Shown: positions 22,521-33,661, numbered from the stretch's first letter. The stretch is 64,000 nt of DNA from Metaphire vulgaris (GCA_018105865.1 CM030832.1:25869101-25933100), one strand, 5' to 3'. Numbers and translations: made by a program. Notes: generated by a model not told the origin, from the sequence alone.

Positions 22521-22769
22521 TTGAGCTGCAATTAAGACGCTTGAACGCTCGGCTTCGCTCGCAGTGCAGGATAATACTAATCCAATACCTATACCTAATA
22601 CCCAATCATTGAATTCATGCTGAACAACATTTCAATGATCGCCACGTAATAATTAGGCCTATGTACGTTAAAATCACGCAACTGTGGCCAATTGTGACGC
22701 TGTACACGTATTTTTTGTGTACGTTAAAATGTACGCTAAAATTGCTCAACTACCTCAGGCTGCGAACAA

Positions 22770-23060
22770 TTGTTACCAATAGCAACGTCGTCGCACGCCC
22801 AGCCCTCTGACGCTGCAATGACTCGACTAAACCGGTTCTACGAACAATTGTTACCAATAGCAACGTCGTCTTCGAACATCGTCCACCAACGCTTCGCGCG
22901 ACGTAAGGACTAAACCGTCTACCAATAGTCAACGCTCGCCCACCAACGCAGCGCGACGTAAGGACTAAACGGCCTAAACCGTCTACCAATAGTCAACGCT
23001 CGCCCACCAACGCAGCGCGACGTAAGGACTAAACGGCCTAAACCGTCTACCAATAGTCAA
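22770..23060. repeat. 64-bp tandem repeat, about 2.5 copies, plus a related older pair
   Basis: The unit CCGTCTACCAATAGTCAACG ... GCAGCGCGACGTAAGGACT repeats at about 64-bp spacing between 22,910 and 23,050. Upstream, GAACAATTGTTACCAATAGC is duplicated at about 22,765 and 22,843. Confidence 0.85.
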
Positions 23061-23217
23061 CCAATCAGAACGCTTGAAGGCAACAGACAAACTGGACAAA
23101 CAGATAAGGATTTTAATATTATAAATGAAAGTTATGTGGTGTAGAGGCTGAACAGTACAACCCCGAGGACGGATCTTGAGGCACTCCTTAATCTACATTG
23201 TGAGATAAGGAAATTTA

Positions 23218-23742
<525 letters not shown>

Positions 23743-24425
23743 CAAATCGATTCGTCATTTCGAAGCCGCTGCTTGAAGTTTGAAGTTCAATGATTTGCTC
23801 GTTGAGATCGACACAATAATTGTGTTTGAATTAATGAGGTCCTTGTTGCCAGCGCACTTTACGTTAAGTGGTCAGTAGACAAGAGGTATTTATAAGTTCG
23901 TTAATCATATGTTCAAGTGCTATTAGCGTATAGGCTCTTGATGTTACAGACTCACAGAGAATACAAATTTTATAACAATTATTAATACTGGATTCGATTG
24001 ACTGATGATATACACGAGTTTCAACTGGATTTAACCAGTTTAAACCGATTCAACACAAGTGAAAGCGTATTCCAGTGAGGACCGTTTATTTCAGAACACA
24101 TTACGCTTGCTTTATTCAATGTTCTTACCATGAGAACAATATCTGAGAATTTCTGATATTGTAAGTCGATTGATTATCTTATTGCTTTTACTGATTTTCT
24201 CAGTGTATATACATAATTGCACTGTAGTATATCTTCTTTGTTTTGTGTGTCGACAGTTAGTTGGTGATAACAAACAGATAACTCTTCTGTAATTTTAGAT
24301 TTTGCTTTAGTATTAATGCCTTTGTGCTCCTTCATGTTATACATATAGCTTAGTTTTCTAATACAGTATTTGTGCATAAATCTGTTTTCACTTGACGAGG
24401 CGCTGTCGTCATTTAGTATTCGTTG
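23743..24425. other. No recognisable feature
   Basis: AT-rich DNA. A 67-codon minus-strand frame at 24,174-24,377 has no motif. Confidence 0.3.
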
Positions 24426-24431
24426 CTAGGC

Positions 24432-24670
24432 AACCAGTGGCGGTTCCAGAAATTCTTGGTGGGAGGAAATGAAAAAAATTATTGGAAGTTGATGGGGGAT
24501 GCAAAGCGAAGAAGAAAAAAAAGAGAAAAACAGGTCATTGTTAGCGTTATGCCCCCTAAATTTTAATAGACCTAAAAGATCATTCGCAGTATTTTTCACT
24601 AAATTTTTAAAAAAGTCATCCGCGGTATTAAGTTCACATAATTTAAAGATTTCAAAAGCTTTAGTGAAAA
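24432..24670. repeat. Repeat beginning CAGTGGCGGTTCCAGAA
   Basis: The start shares CAGTGGCG(G/A)TT, TTGGTGGGand AGTTG blocks with 48,233-48,310. The CAGTGGCG start is hAT-MITE-like, but I did not find the other end or a target duplication. Confidence 0.35.
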
Positions 24671-24672
24671 CT

Positions 24673-25590
24673 CAAGATTGTACAATATCCTCACGTCTGT
24701 TTAATATAATAGCAGAAATTATAATGCATATGACTTTGGAAGGGTTCAAAGGGGGATGAAAAATAGGAGGACTATCCATTAATAATCTAAGGTATGCAGA
24801 CGATGTGGTTTTGCTGGCATCGAGCGCACAGGAACTTCAAGAGCTAGTAAGCAGAGTGGAACAAGCGAGTGCGAAATATGGGCTTCAAATAAATGTAAAT
24901 AAATCAAAAGTAAAGCCAACTAAAGAACACAAAGTCTCCATCAGGGTAGATCAGGAGGTAATGGAACAAGTAGGAAAGTTTACATATCTTGGCGCAATTA
25001 TATCAGAAGACTGCTCCCTAGAGGAAGAAATAAAGGCCAGATTGACAAAAGGAAGGGTTGCCATCAGTAAAATGAAGAACATTTGGAAAGACAATAATAT
25101 CAGCATGAGAACAAAGAAGAGAATAATCGAGAGTGTTGCATGGAGTACAGCATCATATGGATGTGAAAGTTGGACTCTGAAAAGAAAAATACAGAGAAGA
25201 ATAGAAGCTTTTGAAATGTACTCGTTGCGTGCCATGCAAGGCATAAGTTGGAGAATTAGAAAAACCAATGAAGAGGTTTTGAAATTGTCAGGCACGGAAA
25301 GACGGTTCCTCAACATGTGCAAAAGAAGGAAGCTGCAATACTTCGGACACGTACAGCGGAACAGCGACACTAGGTCAACATTGGAGAGGACAGTCCAATA
25401 AGGAATGATGCCGGGAACTAGAAGAAGAGGGCGACCAGGGAGACGATGGGCGGATGACGTGGAGTGGACAGGAATGAAAATGTCAGCAGCAGTCAAGAAG
25501 ACAGAGGATAGACATGGTTGGAGGAAAGAAAAAATTCATGCTGTCACCTCAACCTCAGTTCATGAAGGAACAAGGAGAAGATGATGATGA
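24673..25590 (+). mobile_element. RTE-like LINE, copy A (reverse transcriptase C-terminal half)
   Basis: The region covers RT motif B remnants (TISPRLFN-like SSRLFNIIAEI at 24,690-24,725), the catalytic YADD box at 24,793-24,804, GLQINVNKSKV and YLGAIISEDCSLEEEI. It then has the SWTLKRKIQRRIEAFEMYSL region, RRKLQYFGHVQRNSD and RRRGRPGRRWADD. It ends in a short GATGATGAT tail, typical of RTE 3' ends. It is truncated on the 5' side, with stops near 24,760 and 25,401. It is highly similar to LINE copy B (62,483-63,365, minus), so both come from one recently active family. Confidence 0.9.
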
Positions 25591-25599
25591 TGATGGTGA

Positions 25600-26185
25600 T
25601 GAGTGAAAATATGTTCACAAGCAAAATAACACGGTTACACGGAACCCCGATGGATGAATGCATCCCCAGTCACCAACATGGTGGAACTGCCATGTAGGCA
25701 ACGTCATTTAATAAATGGCGGAGCTTGCCGAGAGCGACGTCGTTAATAACTTCTTGGCTGGAAATGTTCCCCATAGTTTCTAGTCTATATAACTTTCATA
25801 ACTTTGTGTGTGCTAATATGTCAATTTCTCATTTTCTGTATCCCCAACTCTCTCCCTTCCCTACCCATTTCCCTTGTCTCGCTCCCTCTCCTTTCCCTTC
25901 TTTCCATTACAATAAAATTCCAAGATTCATGACGCAGTAAAATAATTATCTGTGAAGAAATTGATAGTTTTAATTTGACACCGTCACATTTGATAACCCT
26001 GAAAATATTGTAAAAGTGAATTTCTGTATTGCGTAAATTGTAATACTACAGTATATCTTTTGCTAATTATTATTATATTCATTTTAAGTACAAAGCCACA
26101 GCGATAATACAGTCTTGTTATAAGGTAAGGTTTAGTACTATCGAAGTTACTATTTTTAGTGGGAACTGATGCAACTCATTGAAAC
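25600..26185. other. No recognisable feature
   Basis: Includes a CT-rich stretch at 25,845-25,905. No coding or repeat structure that I can support. Confidence 0.3.
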
Positions 26186-26191
26186 CAACCA

Positions 26192-26842
26192 TCTATAATA
26201 TTAAGATCCTTGCTCTGTATGTCTGTTACCTTCAAGCGTTCTGATTGGTTGGATGTGTGAGCGTTCTGATTGGTTGGCTGTGTGACGTTCTCATTCGTTA
26301 CCTTCAAGCGTTCTGATTGGTTGGCTGGGTGAGCGTTCTGATTGATCGTTCTGGAACCTTATGCTTCGCGAAGCGAACGGCTTCGCGAAGCGAACGGCTT
26401 CGCGAAGCGAACGGCGACGCGAAGCGAACGGCAACGCGAAGCGAACGGCCACGCGAAGCGAACGGCCACGCGAAGCGTACGTTGCAGCGTCATAGTGTGT
26501 ACAACTCGCGAAGCGAACGGCGACGCGAAGCGAACGGCGACGCGAAGCGAACGGCGACGCGAAGCGAACGGCGACGCGAAGCGAACGGCGACGCGAGGCG
26601 TTTGACGAAGCGTACGTTGCAGCGTCATAATGTGTACAACTCGCGAAGCGAACGGCGACGCGAAGCGAACGGCCACGCGAAAAGGGAACGGCCACGCGAA
26701 GCGTTTGACGAAGCGTACGTTGCAGCGTCAGAGCTTGGCTACGTGGCGTATGTACATCATTGAAACGTTGTTCAGCAGTATGAATTCAATTATTGGGTTT
26801 TAGTATTATCCTGCACTGCGAGCGAAGCGAGCATCTTTCTAG
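26192..26842 (+). mobile_element. Helitron-like non-autonomous element H-c
   Basis: The start A|TCTATAATATTAAGATCC at 26,192 and end GCATCTTTCTAG|T at 26,842 fit Helitron termini. The 5' part has inverted CCAAT boxes (GTTCTGATTGGTTGG) in tandem. The middle (26,360-26,720) is a 17-bp CpG-rich repeat, GCGAAGCGAACGGCGAC, giving long spurious open frames rich in Arg, Glu and Ala. It is a close relative of H-a and H-b in opposite orientation. Confidence 0.6.
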
Positions 26843-26855
26843 TTTTATATTACAA

Positions 26856-27479
26856 CTAGCTGTACCCGGGCACGCGTTGCTGTAGCTGAGGAATGTGTAT
26901 GTTAAAGGTGTACTCTACCCTCTTTCCCTCTTCCTCCCTCTAGCTCTTCCTATCCTTCTCTCCCCTCTTCCTTCCTTCACCCTCCTCTCCCTTTAGCTCC
27001 TCTCCCTCTCGCCCTCTCCCATCTCCTCTTTCTTGCCCTCTCCATTCCCCTCGCCCCATCATCCTCTCCCTCTCTCTCCTTCTTCCATTCCCTCTCCGTC
27101 TACTTCTACCTCTCCCCTTCCTCTCCATCATCTCCATCTCTCGATCTCCTCTCCTATCTCCTCTCCTCTATCTTTCTCCGTCTCCCTCTTTTCTCCATCT
27201 TCTTCTCTTCTTCGTCCTTCCATCCTAGTTCCCTCTAATGCAGATCACTCGACACAGCTCAATTCAATCGCCAATGGCGCTCTTTAAATTCAGTGGACAG
27301 ATGGCGCTGTTTTTAAAAACTGTTTTAAAAAAGCGTGTTTTAACATGTCAGTGACAGCGAAGTACATAGAAACACGCCTTTATTCGAACGGAACGTTGCA
27401 CGAATAATGTAAAACAATCGGATAAGAACTTTCGGAGATTAACTACTTTGTACGAACTTTTACATTTTATTTATATAGA
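26856..27479 (-). mobile_element. Second Helitron-like family member
   Basis: On the minus strand it starts A|TCTATATAAATAAAATG and ends CCCGGGTACAGCTAG|T, again TC...CTAG between A and T. It carries a polypyrimidine microsatellite (CTCCCTCTC-type, 26,920-27,230 plus strand) and no coding. It starts 13 bp after H-c. Confidence 0.55.
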
Positions 27480-27506
27480 TAATAAAATATTCTTTCAGGC
27501 GAGACT

Positions 27507-28824
27507 TTTTAGAGCAGTGATGGGCACAAGTTTTTATCCGAGGGCCGCAAAAGTGTCTGTGAAGAAAGCCGAGGGCCGCGCAAATTTTTTCGACATTTAG
27601 AATTAGACCTACATTTTTAAGTAGTCTCAAAACGACTTTACCATAACGTTTTATATAAGCCTACTGTGCTGTGTAGGCCCAAGTAATTATTATTATAAAA
27701 TATACTTGAATGTACAATATTAGAATGTAGATCAAGAAACTCCCAAATATATAGCAGTAAAAAACAAAGTGTCAGACATAACATGAATAGGTCATCATGT
27801 AATCGTAATAAATAAGAACATTTTTATTTAGACTCTAAGTGGGGTTTCATGTCACCAGTGCACTGTATGCTGTCGTAACGTGGACAGTAACTGTTGATAC
27901 TTGTGCGTAGCTGACATACCAAGTGGTCTTGAGTGAGTCTATTTCTGAGTTTGTTCTTTACAAAATTTACTTGTGATAACAACTGTTCACAGCAATAAGT
28001 ACTCCCAACCATACAAAGCAGTTTGTTTGCTGCCATCTTAAGTGTGGGATAGGAGTACTGATTAACAGTCTGCCAAAATTCAGCTGGAATAAGTTTATCA
28101 TGTGATTGTGCAAGTTCATCATCTATTTTAATCGCCAGTAGTTCTAACTGTGCTAGACTAATGTCATTCACGATGGCCTCACTAAGGTCATTCGGATCAA
28201 ACGTGAATGGATTCCTGAAGAAGTGTAGGGGCCTATGTGCAGTTTCATGTTAGAACAACCATTAAACCTTCCTTCAAACTCCTCCAACAAAATGTCTAAC
28301 TCAGCAACAAAATCACAGTTTTCTGGATAATTTTCCTCTCCCTGCATTATTTCTCTGAGACAAGGGAAATTTGTCCAGTTCATGACAGGTAAATGTGCTT
28401 TAAACAATGTAAGTTTACTTTTAAAAGATTCAATTGCCATAACCATATCTGGCAGATATTTATTATGGCCTTGGAGTTTCAAATTCAAGTCATTGAGATG
28501 TTTTGTGATATCTGTCATGAACGAAAGCTTCGCTAACCAAATGCGATCACACAACACCTCATGCTCTCTATTATTGTCATGCAAAAATGCAAGAATTTCA
28601 GTTTTCAAACTAAAGAATCTTTGAAGCACATTTCCGCGTGACAGCCGCCTTATTTGATTGTGATAAGTGAGGTCAAGAATATCTTTCCAAGTCGGGGGCC
28701 GCACAAAAGGGCTTCGAGGGCCGCACATTAATGCAATATCTTTCCAAGTCGGGGGGCCGCACAAAAGGGCTTCGAGGGCCGCATGTGGCCCGCGGGCCGC
28801 ACTTTGCCCATCCCTGTTTTAGAG
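27507..28824 (-). mobile_element. hAT transposon, internally deleted, with intact 8-bp target duplication
   Basis: The body is 27,515-28,816 (1,302 bp), flanked by TTTTAGAG on both sides (27,507-27,514 and 28,817-28,824). Termini are CAGTGATGGGCA and, inverted, CAGGGATGGGCA. Subterminal GAGGGCCGC/GGGGCCGC repeats occur at both ends. It contains the C-terminal half of a hAT transposase on the minus strand. It landed 33 bp upstream of the U3 splice acceptor. Confidence 0.92.
27824..28764 (-). pseudogene. hAT transposase C-terminal half (ZBED/GTF2IRD2-like clade)
   Basis: The upstream open segment (28,168-28,764) reads LSFMTDITKHLNDLNLKLQG and FKSKLTLFKAHL. The downstream segment (27,824-28,171) reads FWQTVNQYSYPTLKMAANKL, GSTYCCEQLLSQVNFVKNKL and RNRLTQDHLVCQLR, which is the hAT dimerisation domain. 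The two parts overlap in different frames. The N-terminal zinc finger and first catalytic Asp are deleted. It cannot encode a functional transposase on its own. Confidence 0.85.
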
Positions 28825-28842
28825 CGTCATAAGAATATTTTG

Positions 28843-28858
28843 TTCGTTTGGATTTCAG
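28843..28858 (+). other. Conserved 3' splice acceptor, U3 leader
   Basis: GTTCGTTTGGATTTCAG, with AG at 28,857-28,858. Only 19 nt separate it from the start codon, against 70-84 nt in the other copies, so part of the leader has been lost here. Confidence 0.55.
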
Positions 28859-28877
28859 ACCCCAATACTACTGATGA

Positions 28878-30878
28878 ATGGATTATTCAAAGTTTCGTCT
28901 GAGGAGTTTCACCAAATTGCATTCCAGTTTTCACCTAAAATGCGGGAGTGAGTCTGAGCTACCGCAAATATATTGCTCAGCCAACCCCACAGATGATGAT
29001 GCCATGTTCTACTATTATGATATTTGTGCAATTCCTTGGAACAGAAATCCTCCAAAAAATACCAGATGCACTGTTCTTCGAATAGACAGCAAACAGACAC
29101 CGCCAGGATTTGCAAGACTGATGGTCGATCGAGGCAACATGGTGAATGATCCCACATACTTCCGCCGACCACCCGAGTTAAGGAACATAAAAACAGGAGG
29201 TCCAGCAATGCAGAGGGATCACAAATTCACACCTGAAGGCCGAGCTTTCCTCAGATTCAATCAGACTTCAATGACCCAAGACATAGTTTTAGCAATCTAC
29301 AGTCCGTATTGGCCAGTTGAAGCCGAAGAATGGAGAAAGCGCAAAAGATTTAACGGATGGCCAAATGAGAAATTGATCGCCAGGATAACAAGAGGCGGTT
29401 GTCATTTTGTTTCTAAGCTTCGTACATGGAGCTCTTGTGACGACACAGAATGGAGATTCTCATTCTCAAAAGCGGAACTTCTATTGATTCACAGTTGGAC
29501 GCCAGATCAGAAATTTGCATACCATCGCATTCGAGTCGCAAAGAGAAGAATTTCTGAGTATTGTGGTGGCGATGGGAACAAGGGATTTCAAACCTACTAT
29601 TTCAAGACGCTCATGCTGTGGGCTTGCGAAGAATTCCCTCCAGAATTTTGGCATAAACAAAACGCAAGAGTCTATTTAGAAATATTGTTTCGTCGGCTTT
29701 ACAGATGTTTAGATGAGAAATTTTGTCCAAGTTATTTTATCTCTGAGTGCAATATTATGAGTCATTTGAAAGATGAAGGGAGTTTTGAGAAAGAATTGCA
29801 AATGTTGCAGATATTTTTGAGAAGAGGACTCGGCGTCTTTGCAAAAGATATAACATTTCAATATTGCGTTTTTGCGTTCAGAGTACCATTCGAATATCAA
29901 TGCCTTACCTCGACGCTATGCGTAATGCCTCTCAGTAAAGAATTAAATGGACGGGTATCACAATATTTGTCTGAATGTGAAGGGTTTTTGCCAGGTATGA
30001 GAAGTCTTCACGCAGCAATTGAGGCACATCTTCGTTTGATGTCTGTCGACAGTGTTACTGAAAGACAAACAAGCAAAGACTACGTCGTTTGTGTTGAAAA
30101 TTTTGATTTCGTTTTATTAAAATGCGAAGAGTTTGAGTTATACGAATGTCTAAATGCAGGCCAGTCAACTTTCGAAAACTATGTTAGGATCTTTGCTCAC
30201 ACAATTTCTAGAAACTTAGTTCCAATTTATCGAAATGGCAACATTGACTACGCGTTTTACAAGATGATTAAGGAATCTTTTCCCTCGTTACTTCAGAGCG
30301 TCACTTCAGCTTACCGTTCAAATTTCTACTTAACAGCCATGCAATCATACAAAGAATCTCTCGCCGAATGCGAAAAATGTTTTGTCGAGCTTAATAACAA
30401 AGCGGAGGATGGATTTGCATATCACAGCCCATCAAACCTTTCTTCAAACGTGCCTGTTTTGATCTGCAACAGATTTTCACAGATATTTGATGACCATTTG
30501 CAAGTTATTTTGGGATTTGCTACTTTACACAGGAATATCTCTTTCTCCAATTCGCCAACAGTTATCACAACTTCTCACGAAGTATGTTTAAAACTGGATG
30601 CCTTTGAATTTCTGAAATACATTTACATTCAATGTGAACAAAAGCTATATTCTATATCCGAACTGACTGATTGTTCATTTTCCGTTAATTCGAATTTCAA
30701 TCCATCTGAAATAATGGATGACCCTGATTTCAGCGCAGCTGTACTCTTTGCTGCATTACGGCAGAGCAGAGCATATAAGAATTCTTTAAGTGGTTCTATA
30801 ATTCCTGACCATTTTGGACAAAGGAAATATCCAAGCACTGAAAAGACCCAGGAAAAGCATTATCTGAACTTAACCTAA
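28878..30878 (+). CDS. U3: cGAS-like/Mab-21 nucleotidyltransferase (cGLR-type), 666 aa, intact
   Basis: Likely cytosolic nucleotidyltransferase of the cGAS/Mab-21 superfamily. No signal peptide or membrane segment is visible. GS at residues 23-24 and the DxD pair Asp39/Asp41 (TDDDAMF) match the cGAS G-S and E225/D227 positions. Asp135 (QDIVLA) matches cGAS D319. Then follow YWPVEAEEW (144-152), EWRFSFSKAE (191-200) and TYYFKT (239-244), where Tyr240 sits at the base-stacking Tyr436 of cGAS. CPSYFISECNIMSHL matches the cGAS YFIPE.N stretch. The zinc-ribbon insertion of cGAS is absent between WRFSFS and the next helix. Residues of about 380-666 form an extra helical region ending SAAVLFAALRQSRAYKN. 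The start is chosen by alignment with all copies; an out-of-frame ATG lies 4 nt upstream. Enzyme activity and the product nucleotide are inferred, not shown. Confidence 0.92.
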   Translation: MDYSKFRLRSFTKLHSSFHLKCGSESELPQIYCSANPTDDDAMFYYYDICAIPWNRNPPKNTRCTVLRIDSKQTPPGFARLMVDRGNMVNDPTYFRRPPELRNIKTGGPAMQRDHKFTPEGRAFLRFNQTSMTQDIVLAIYSPYWPVEAEEWRKRKRFNGWPNEKLIARITRGGCHFVSKLRTWSSCDDTEWRFSFSKAELLLIHSWTPDQKFAYHRIRVAKRRISEYCGGDGNKGFQTYYFKTLMLWACEEFPPEFWHKQNARVYLEILFRRLYRCLDEKFCPSYFISECNIMSHLKDEGSFEKELQMLQIFLRRGLGVFAKDITFQYCVFAFRVPFEYQCLTSTLCVMPLSKELNGRVSQYLSECEGFLPGMRSLHAAIEAHLRLMSVDSVTERQTSKDYVVCVENFDFVLLKCEEFELYECLNAGQSTFENYVRIFAHTISRNLVPIYRNGNIDYAFYKMIKESFPSLLQSVTSAYRSNFYLTAMQSYKESLAECEKCFVELNNKAEDGFAYHSPSNLSSNVPVLICNRFSQIFDDHLQVILGFATLHRNISFSNSPTVITTSHEVCLKLDAFEFLKYIYIQCEQKLYSISELTDCSFSVNSNFNPSEIMDDPDFSAAVLFAALRQSRAYKNSLSGSIIPDHFGQRKYPSTEKTQEKHYLNLT

Positions 30879-30948
30879 TGCCTTTGCTACATCGTAAATG
30901 ATGATATTTCCATTTTCATCTCTACATTTTCTATATCTTTCATTCTAG

Positions 30949-30952
<4 letters not shown>

Positions 30953-30998
<46 letters not shown>
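30953..30998. repeat. (AT)n microsatellite in U3 3' flank
   Basis: A pure TA array 75 bp after the stop codon. U5 also has a TA array in its 3' flank. Confidence 0.95.
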
Positions 30999-31003
<5 letters not shown>

Positions 31004-31024
31004 GAACAAGTAGAAACAGGACCC

Positions 31025-31140
31025 CTTTATGATATTTAATATCTCGGCCGCATGAGTAGCGATTTCAATAAATTTTATAGACCATATACCTGGGAATGTT
31101 TCTGATGTAATTGCCAAATTTCATGCTGATATCTTTGACT
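31025..31140. repeat. Shared segment with the 58.25-58.36 kb mariner-type region
   Basis: TCTCGGCCGCATGAGTAGCG, ATATACCTGGGAATGTTT and TTTCATGCTGATATCTTTG match 58,258-58,352 almost base for base. It is probably the non-coding end of the same Tc1/mariner-type family. Confidence 0.65.
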
Positions 31141-31545
31141 TTATATTCGTTCATCTGTTAGAACCAACTCCGCCATAGCTGGTGACATCCCGGATGGGAA
31201 AGACAGAGTCAGGCGCCCACTGCCTTTTGACGCATGCGCCTATAGCAGCTAGCTCCAATTTGCGTAATTTTAGGCCACTTTTCTCATCAACTGACTCATA
31301 ATACAGTGTCAAACGACCTATAGTCACTGCTCTTGTGACTCAGATCGGTGAACGGACGTTAACAAGATGAAAATAGGATCTGGTTCGACCTTGCAAATTC
31401 CAGTTATAACCTATAAGACTAACGAACGAAGAATTTATATCGAAATAGTCCGATGCTAATCGAGGTTACCGCTCTATGCTAGAAATTATCGAACTCACAT
31501 CAGGTAGGTAGCTTTTGAGACAATAGGTAACTGTTATTCGCACAG
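31140..31545 (+). repeat. R1 flank repeat, copy C
   Basis: CTGTTAGAACCAACTCCGCC, AATTTGCGTAATTTTAGGCC and CGAACGAAGAATTTATATCG match the copies at 5.5-6.5 kb and 45.2-45.5/47.3-47.5 kb. It is located in the 3' flank of U3. Confidence 0.7.
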
Positions 31546-32000
31546 TAACCTGGAAGAATTTTGAATAAAGAACTATTGCAATTATTGTCGAATTTTAAGT
31601 GGAATAAACAGAATATGTAGCCATAGGCACTGTAGAGCAACAGCCAAAGCACAGCTACTCACATTGTTTGCCTTCGAAATATTACCACTGTATCTCCTCA
31701 TTCTTAAGCGCTTCCAGTGTATATTAAATAGCAATAGGATGGGTGGCTGGTCAGCCGGAGCAATTGTCGATATGTTACAGTCAAAGTGTGAAATCAGGCA
31801 ATGTTGACATTGCCTGAAACTTTTAGGAAATGTCAACATAAGCCGTTTCACTCGGGCACTGTCGACATTGACTGAAATGTTTAGGCATTGTTTAACAATG
31901 CCTGAAATTTGCCCAATTTTTATACACACATTTCCTGAAATCTTTATCTGTGATGGAATAGCATAATAAGTAACATAAAACAGTTCTGAAACCTTAATAA

Positions 32001-32555
32001 GTGCCAATTGGACTAATGCAACAGCGTGTTGCTGGGCCTCCCCGATGGAAAGTTGAATCGTCTGCAATCCGTGCTCAATACAGCTGCTCGGGTCGTCTTC
32101 AGCAGCCCCTGGGGAGCCCATGTGACCCCCTACTGCGTGATCAGCTGCACTGGCTTCGATCCCGGGAGCGCATTATCCATAAGCGCTGCTGGCTCACCTT
32201 CCGAGCGTTAAATGACCCGCACTGTCCACAGTACCTGGCTGAGCTGGTCCTAAGATCAACGTCGAACGCACGGAGGTCGGCACTTCGCTCCGACCATCGT
32301 GTCCTACTGCTCGTTCCGCCTCCGTCACAGACTCTCAAGTTTGGAGACAGGTCCTTCTCTCGCGGAAACCCATTGCTTTGGAATGCCTTGCCGACTGCAG
32401 TGACTGAGGCCAACTCTGCTGGACTGTTCCTGAGAGAACTAAAGACGCACCTTTTTAGTTTAGGTTATGGTTGACTATGTGTGTGCAGCGCCCTTGTCGT
32501 AGGCCTTAACCTAGTGCACGGCGCTATAGAAATTGTCTTGAAATAAATAAATAAA
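32001..32555 (+). mobile_element. CR1/L2-like LINE, 3' end of ORF2 with tail
   Basis: Frames at 32,001-32,474 and 32,026-32,211 give LLGLPDGKLNRLQSVLNTAA, DQLHWLRSRERIIHKRCWL, LTFRALNDPHCPQYLAELV, RGNPLLWNALPTAV and FLRELKTHLFSLGYG. This is the well-known C-terminus of L2/CR1 LINEs (LQ.VQNAAAR, LHWLPV..RI, LWN.LP, F...LKTHLF). One frameshift lies near 32,130. It ends in an AAATAAATAAATA tail. It inserted into the tandem repeat inside the Ginger element. Confidence 0.88.
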
Positions 32556-32880
32556 AACTTTAATAGGTTCAAATGAAATAAAAAAACAGGCAGTAATAGA
32601 AAAAAGTTATACACAACAGTTACTGTAAAAACTTCAAATGCAATAAAGGAATGAATTCCAAAAAACTTTATAAGGTTCTAACGCAATAAAGAAAAAGCAG
32701 TCATATAAAACAGTTCTACAACATTAATGAAGTCAACTAAAACTTTATAAGGTTCTAATGCAATAAAGAAAACGCAGTCATATAAAACATTCCTACAACA
32801 TTAATGAAGTAAACTAAAACTTTATAAGGTTCTAATGCATTAAAGGAAAAAGCAGTCATATAAAACGGGCTAATATTTAG
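32553..32880. repeat. 77-bp tandem repeat inside the Ginger element
   Basis: The unit ACTTTATAAGGTTCTAATGC ... GCAGTCATATAAAAC ... ACATTAATGAAGT is repeated about 3.5 times. A part unit upstream of the LINE (31,972-32,005) shows that the array was split by the insertion. Confidence 0.85.
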
Positions 32881-32894
32881 CAGTTCTTATTGCA

Positions 32895-33452
32895 TCAACT
32901 TAAACTTGAATGGCAACGACTATTGCATTTCCGTTTAGCTTTGAAACATCTACAACGATTTGTTTCACACTTTTTTGAACCCTTACAATTGCATTTTGCA
33001 AAACCTTGACCGCCACTCTTTGATTCGTACTGAACAGCAACCCTCAATGAAATCTCGCTGTGTGCCATGACATCATCTTCATTTAGCAGTATCTGGGTGC
33101 ACAAATCAAATTGATTTCGTGCATACCGGCCTTGTAGAACACCAGGTCTAACAGCTATACGATACATGACGTTGCAGTTACGATCAAGAATGACACCCAT
33201 GATATTACGAGGGTCGCCACGTCCTCGATCAACTAATGAAACAGGGACGGTAACATTGTCACCAGGATTTCCAGCTGCAAATTCTATTCTACTACGCAAA
33301 ACCATTCGTTTAGCTTGCTTCACTAAACCTTCTCGAGCCCTCTTGCGATGAGACTGTATACTATCATGCAGGTGATCTATGAAATCTGATGCTTGCTGGT
33401 TACTAGTGGTTTCCGCCTGTTCTTCAACCGTTGTTGATCTTCTTAAGTCCAA
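32895..33452 (-). pseudogene. Ginger/KRBA2-like transposase, C-terminal part
   Basis: A 185-residue open frame on the minus strand. It contains GDNVTVPVSLVDRGRGDPRN then IMGVILD, YARNQFDLCTQ and a Cys-rich tail (CNCKGSKKCETNRCRCFKAK, ending NSRCHSSLS). I recognise this as the region after the integrase core in Ginger-type transposases and the domesticated KRBA2 proteins. The DDE integrase core upstream is missing, presumably deleted, so it is non-autonomous. The open frame itself is intact. Confidence 0.6.
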
Positions 33453-33661
33453 GTTAAGCTTATTATGCTATTCCATCACAGATAAAGATTCAGGAAATGT
33501 GTGTATAAAAATTGGGCAAATTTCAGGCATTGTTAAACAATGCCTAAACATTTCAGTCAATGTCGACAGTGCCCGAGTGAAACGGCTTATGTCGACATTT
33601 CCTAAAAGTTTCAGGCAATGTCAACATTGCCTGATTTCACACTTTGACTGTAACAGATATA

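Larger units (their letters stand above)
20846..23118 (-). mobile_element. Long repeat of the same Helitron-like family with internal satellites
   Basis: The left side has GATCGCTTCGCTCGCAC and the right side ends AAGGATTTTAATATTAT, the same terminal signatures as H-a and H-b. A second CTCGGCTTCGCTCGCAGTG occurs at 22,548. The interior is occupied by the 78-bp satellite, a G-rich tract and a 64-bp tandem repeat. It may be two overlapping insertions rather than one element. Confidence 0.4.
31769..33659 (-). mobile_element. Ginger-type DNA transposon with long palindromic TIRs
   Basis: The body is 31,773-33,655. Inverted repeats of about 195 bp (31,773-31,968 and 33,461-33,655) start TGTTACAGTCAAAGTGTG. 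A 4-bp GATA flanks both ends. Each arm contains smaller palindromes (AGGCAATGTTGACATTGCCT and GGCATTGTTTAACAATGCC), so a single strand could fold repeatedly. It carries a partial integrase-type gene on the minus strand, a 77-bp tandem repeat and a nested LINE 3' end. Confidence 0.85.

Noticed and set aside
22099..22612. Overlapping open frames of 100-170 codons on both strands, rich in Pro/Leu/Ser or Gly/Arg
   Set aside because: They are produced by the purine-rich simple tract and lack any domain or start context.
26291..26763. Several Arg/Ala-rich open frames, up to 148 codons, on both strands
   Set aside because: They translate the 17-bp GCGAAGCGAACGG repeat of a Helitron-like element.
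32895..33452. Host KRBA2-like gene
   Set aside because: The frame lies inside an element with matched long TIRs and GATA flanks, so it is the element's own gene remnant.
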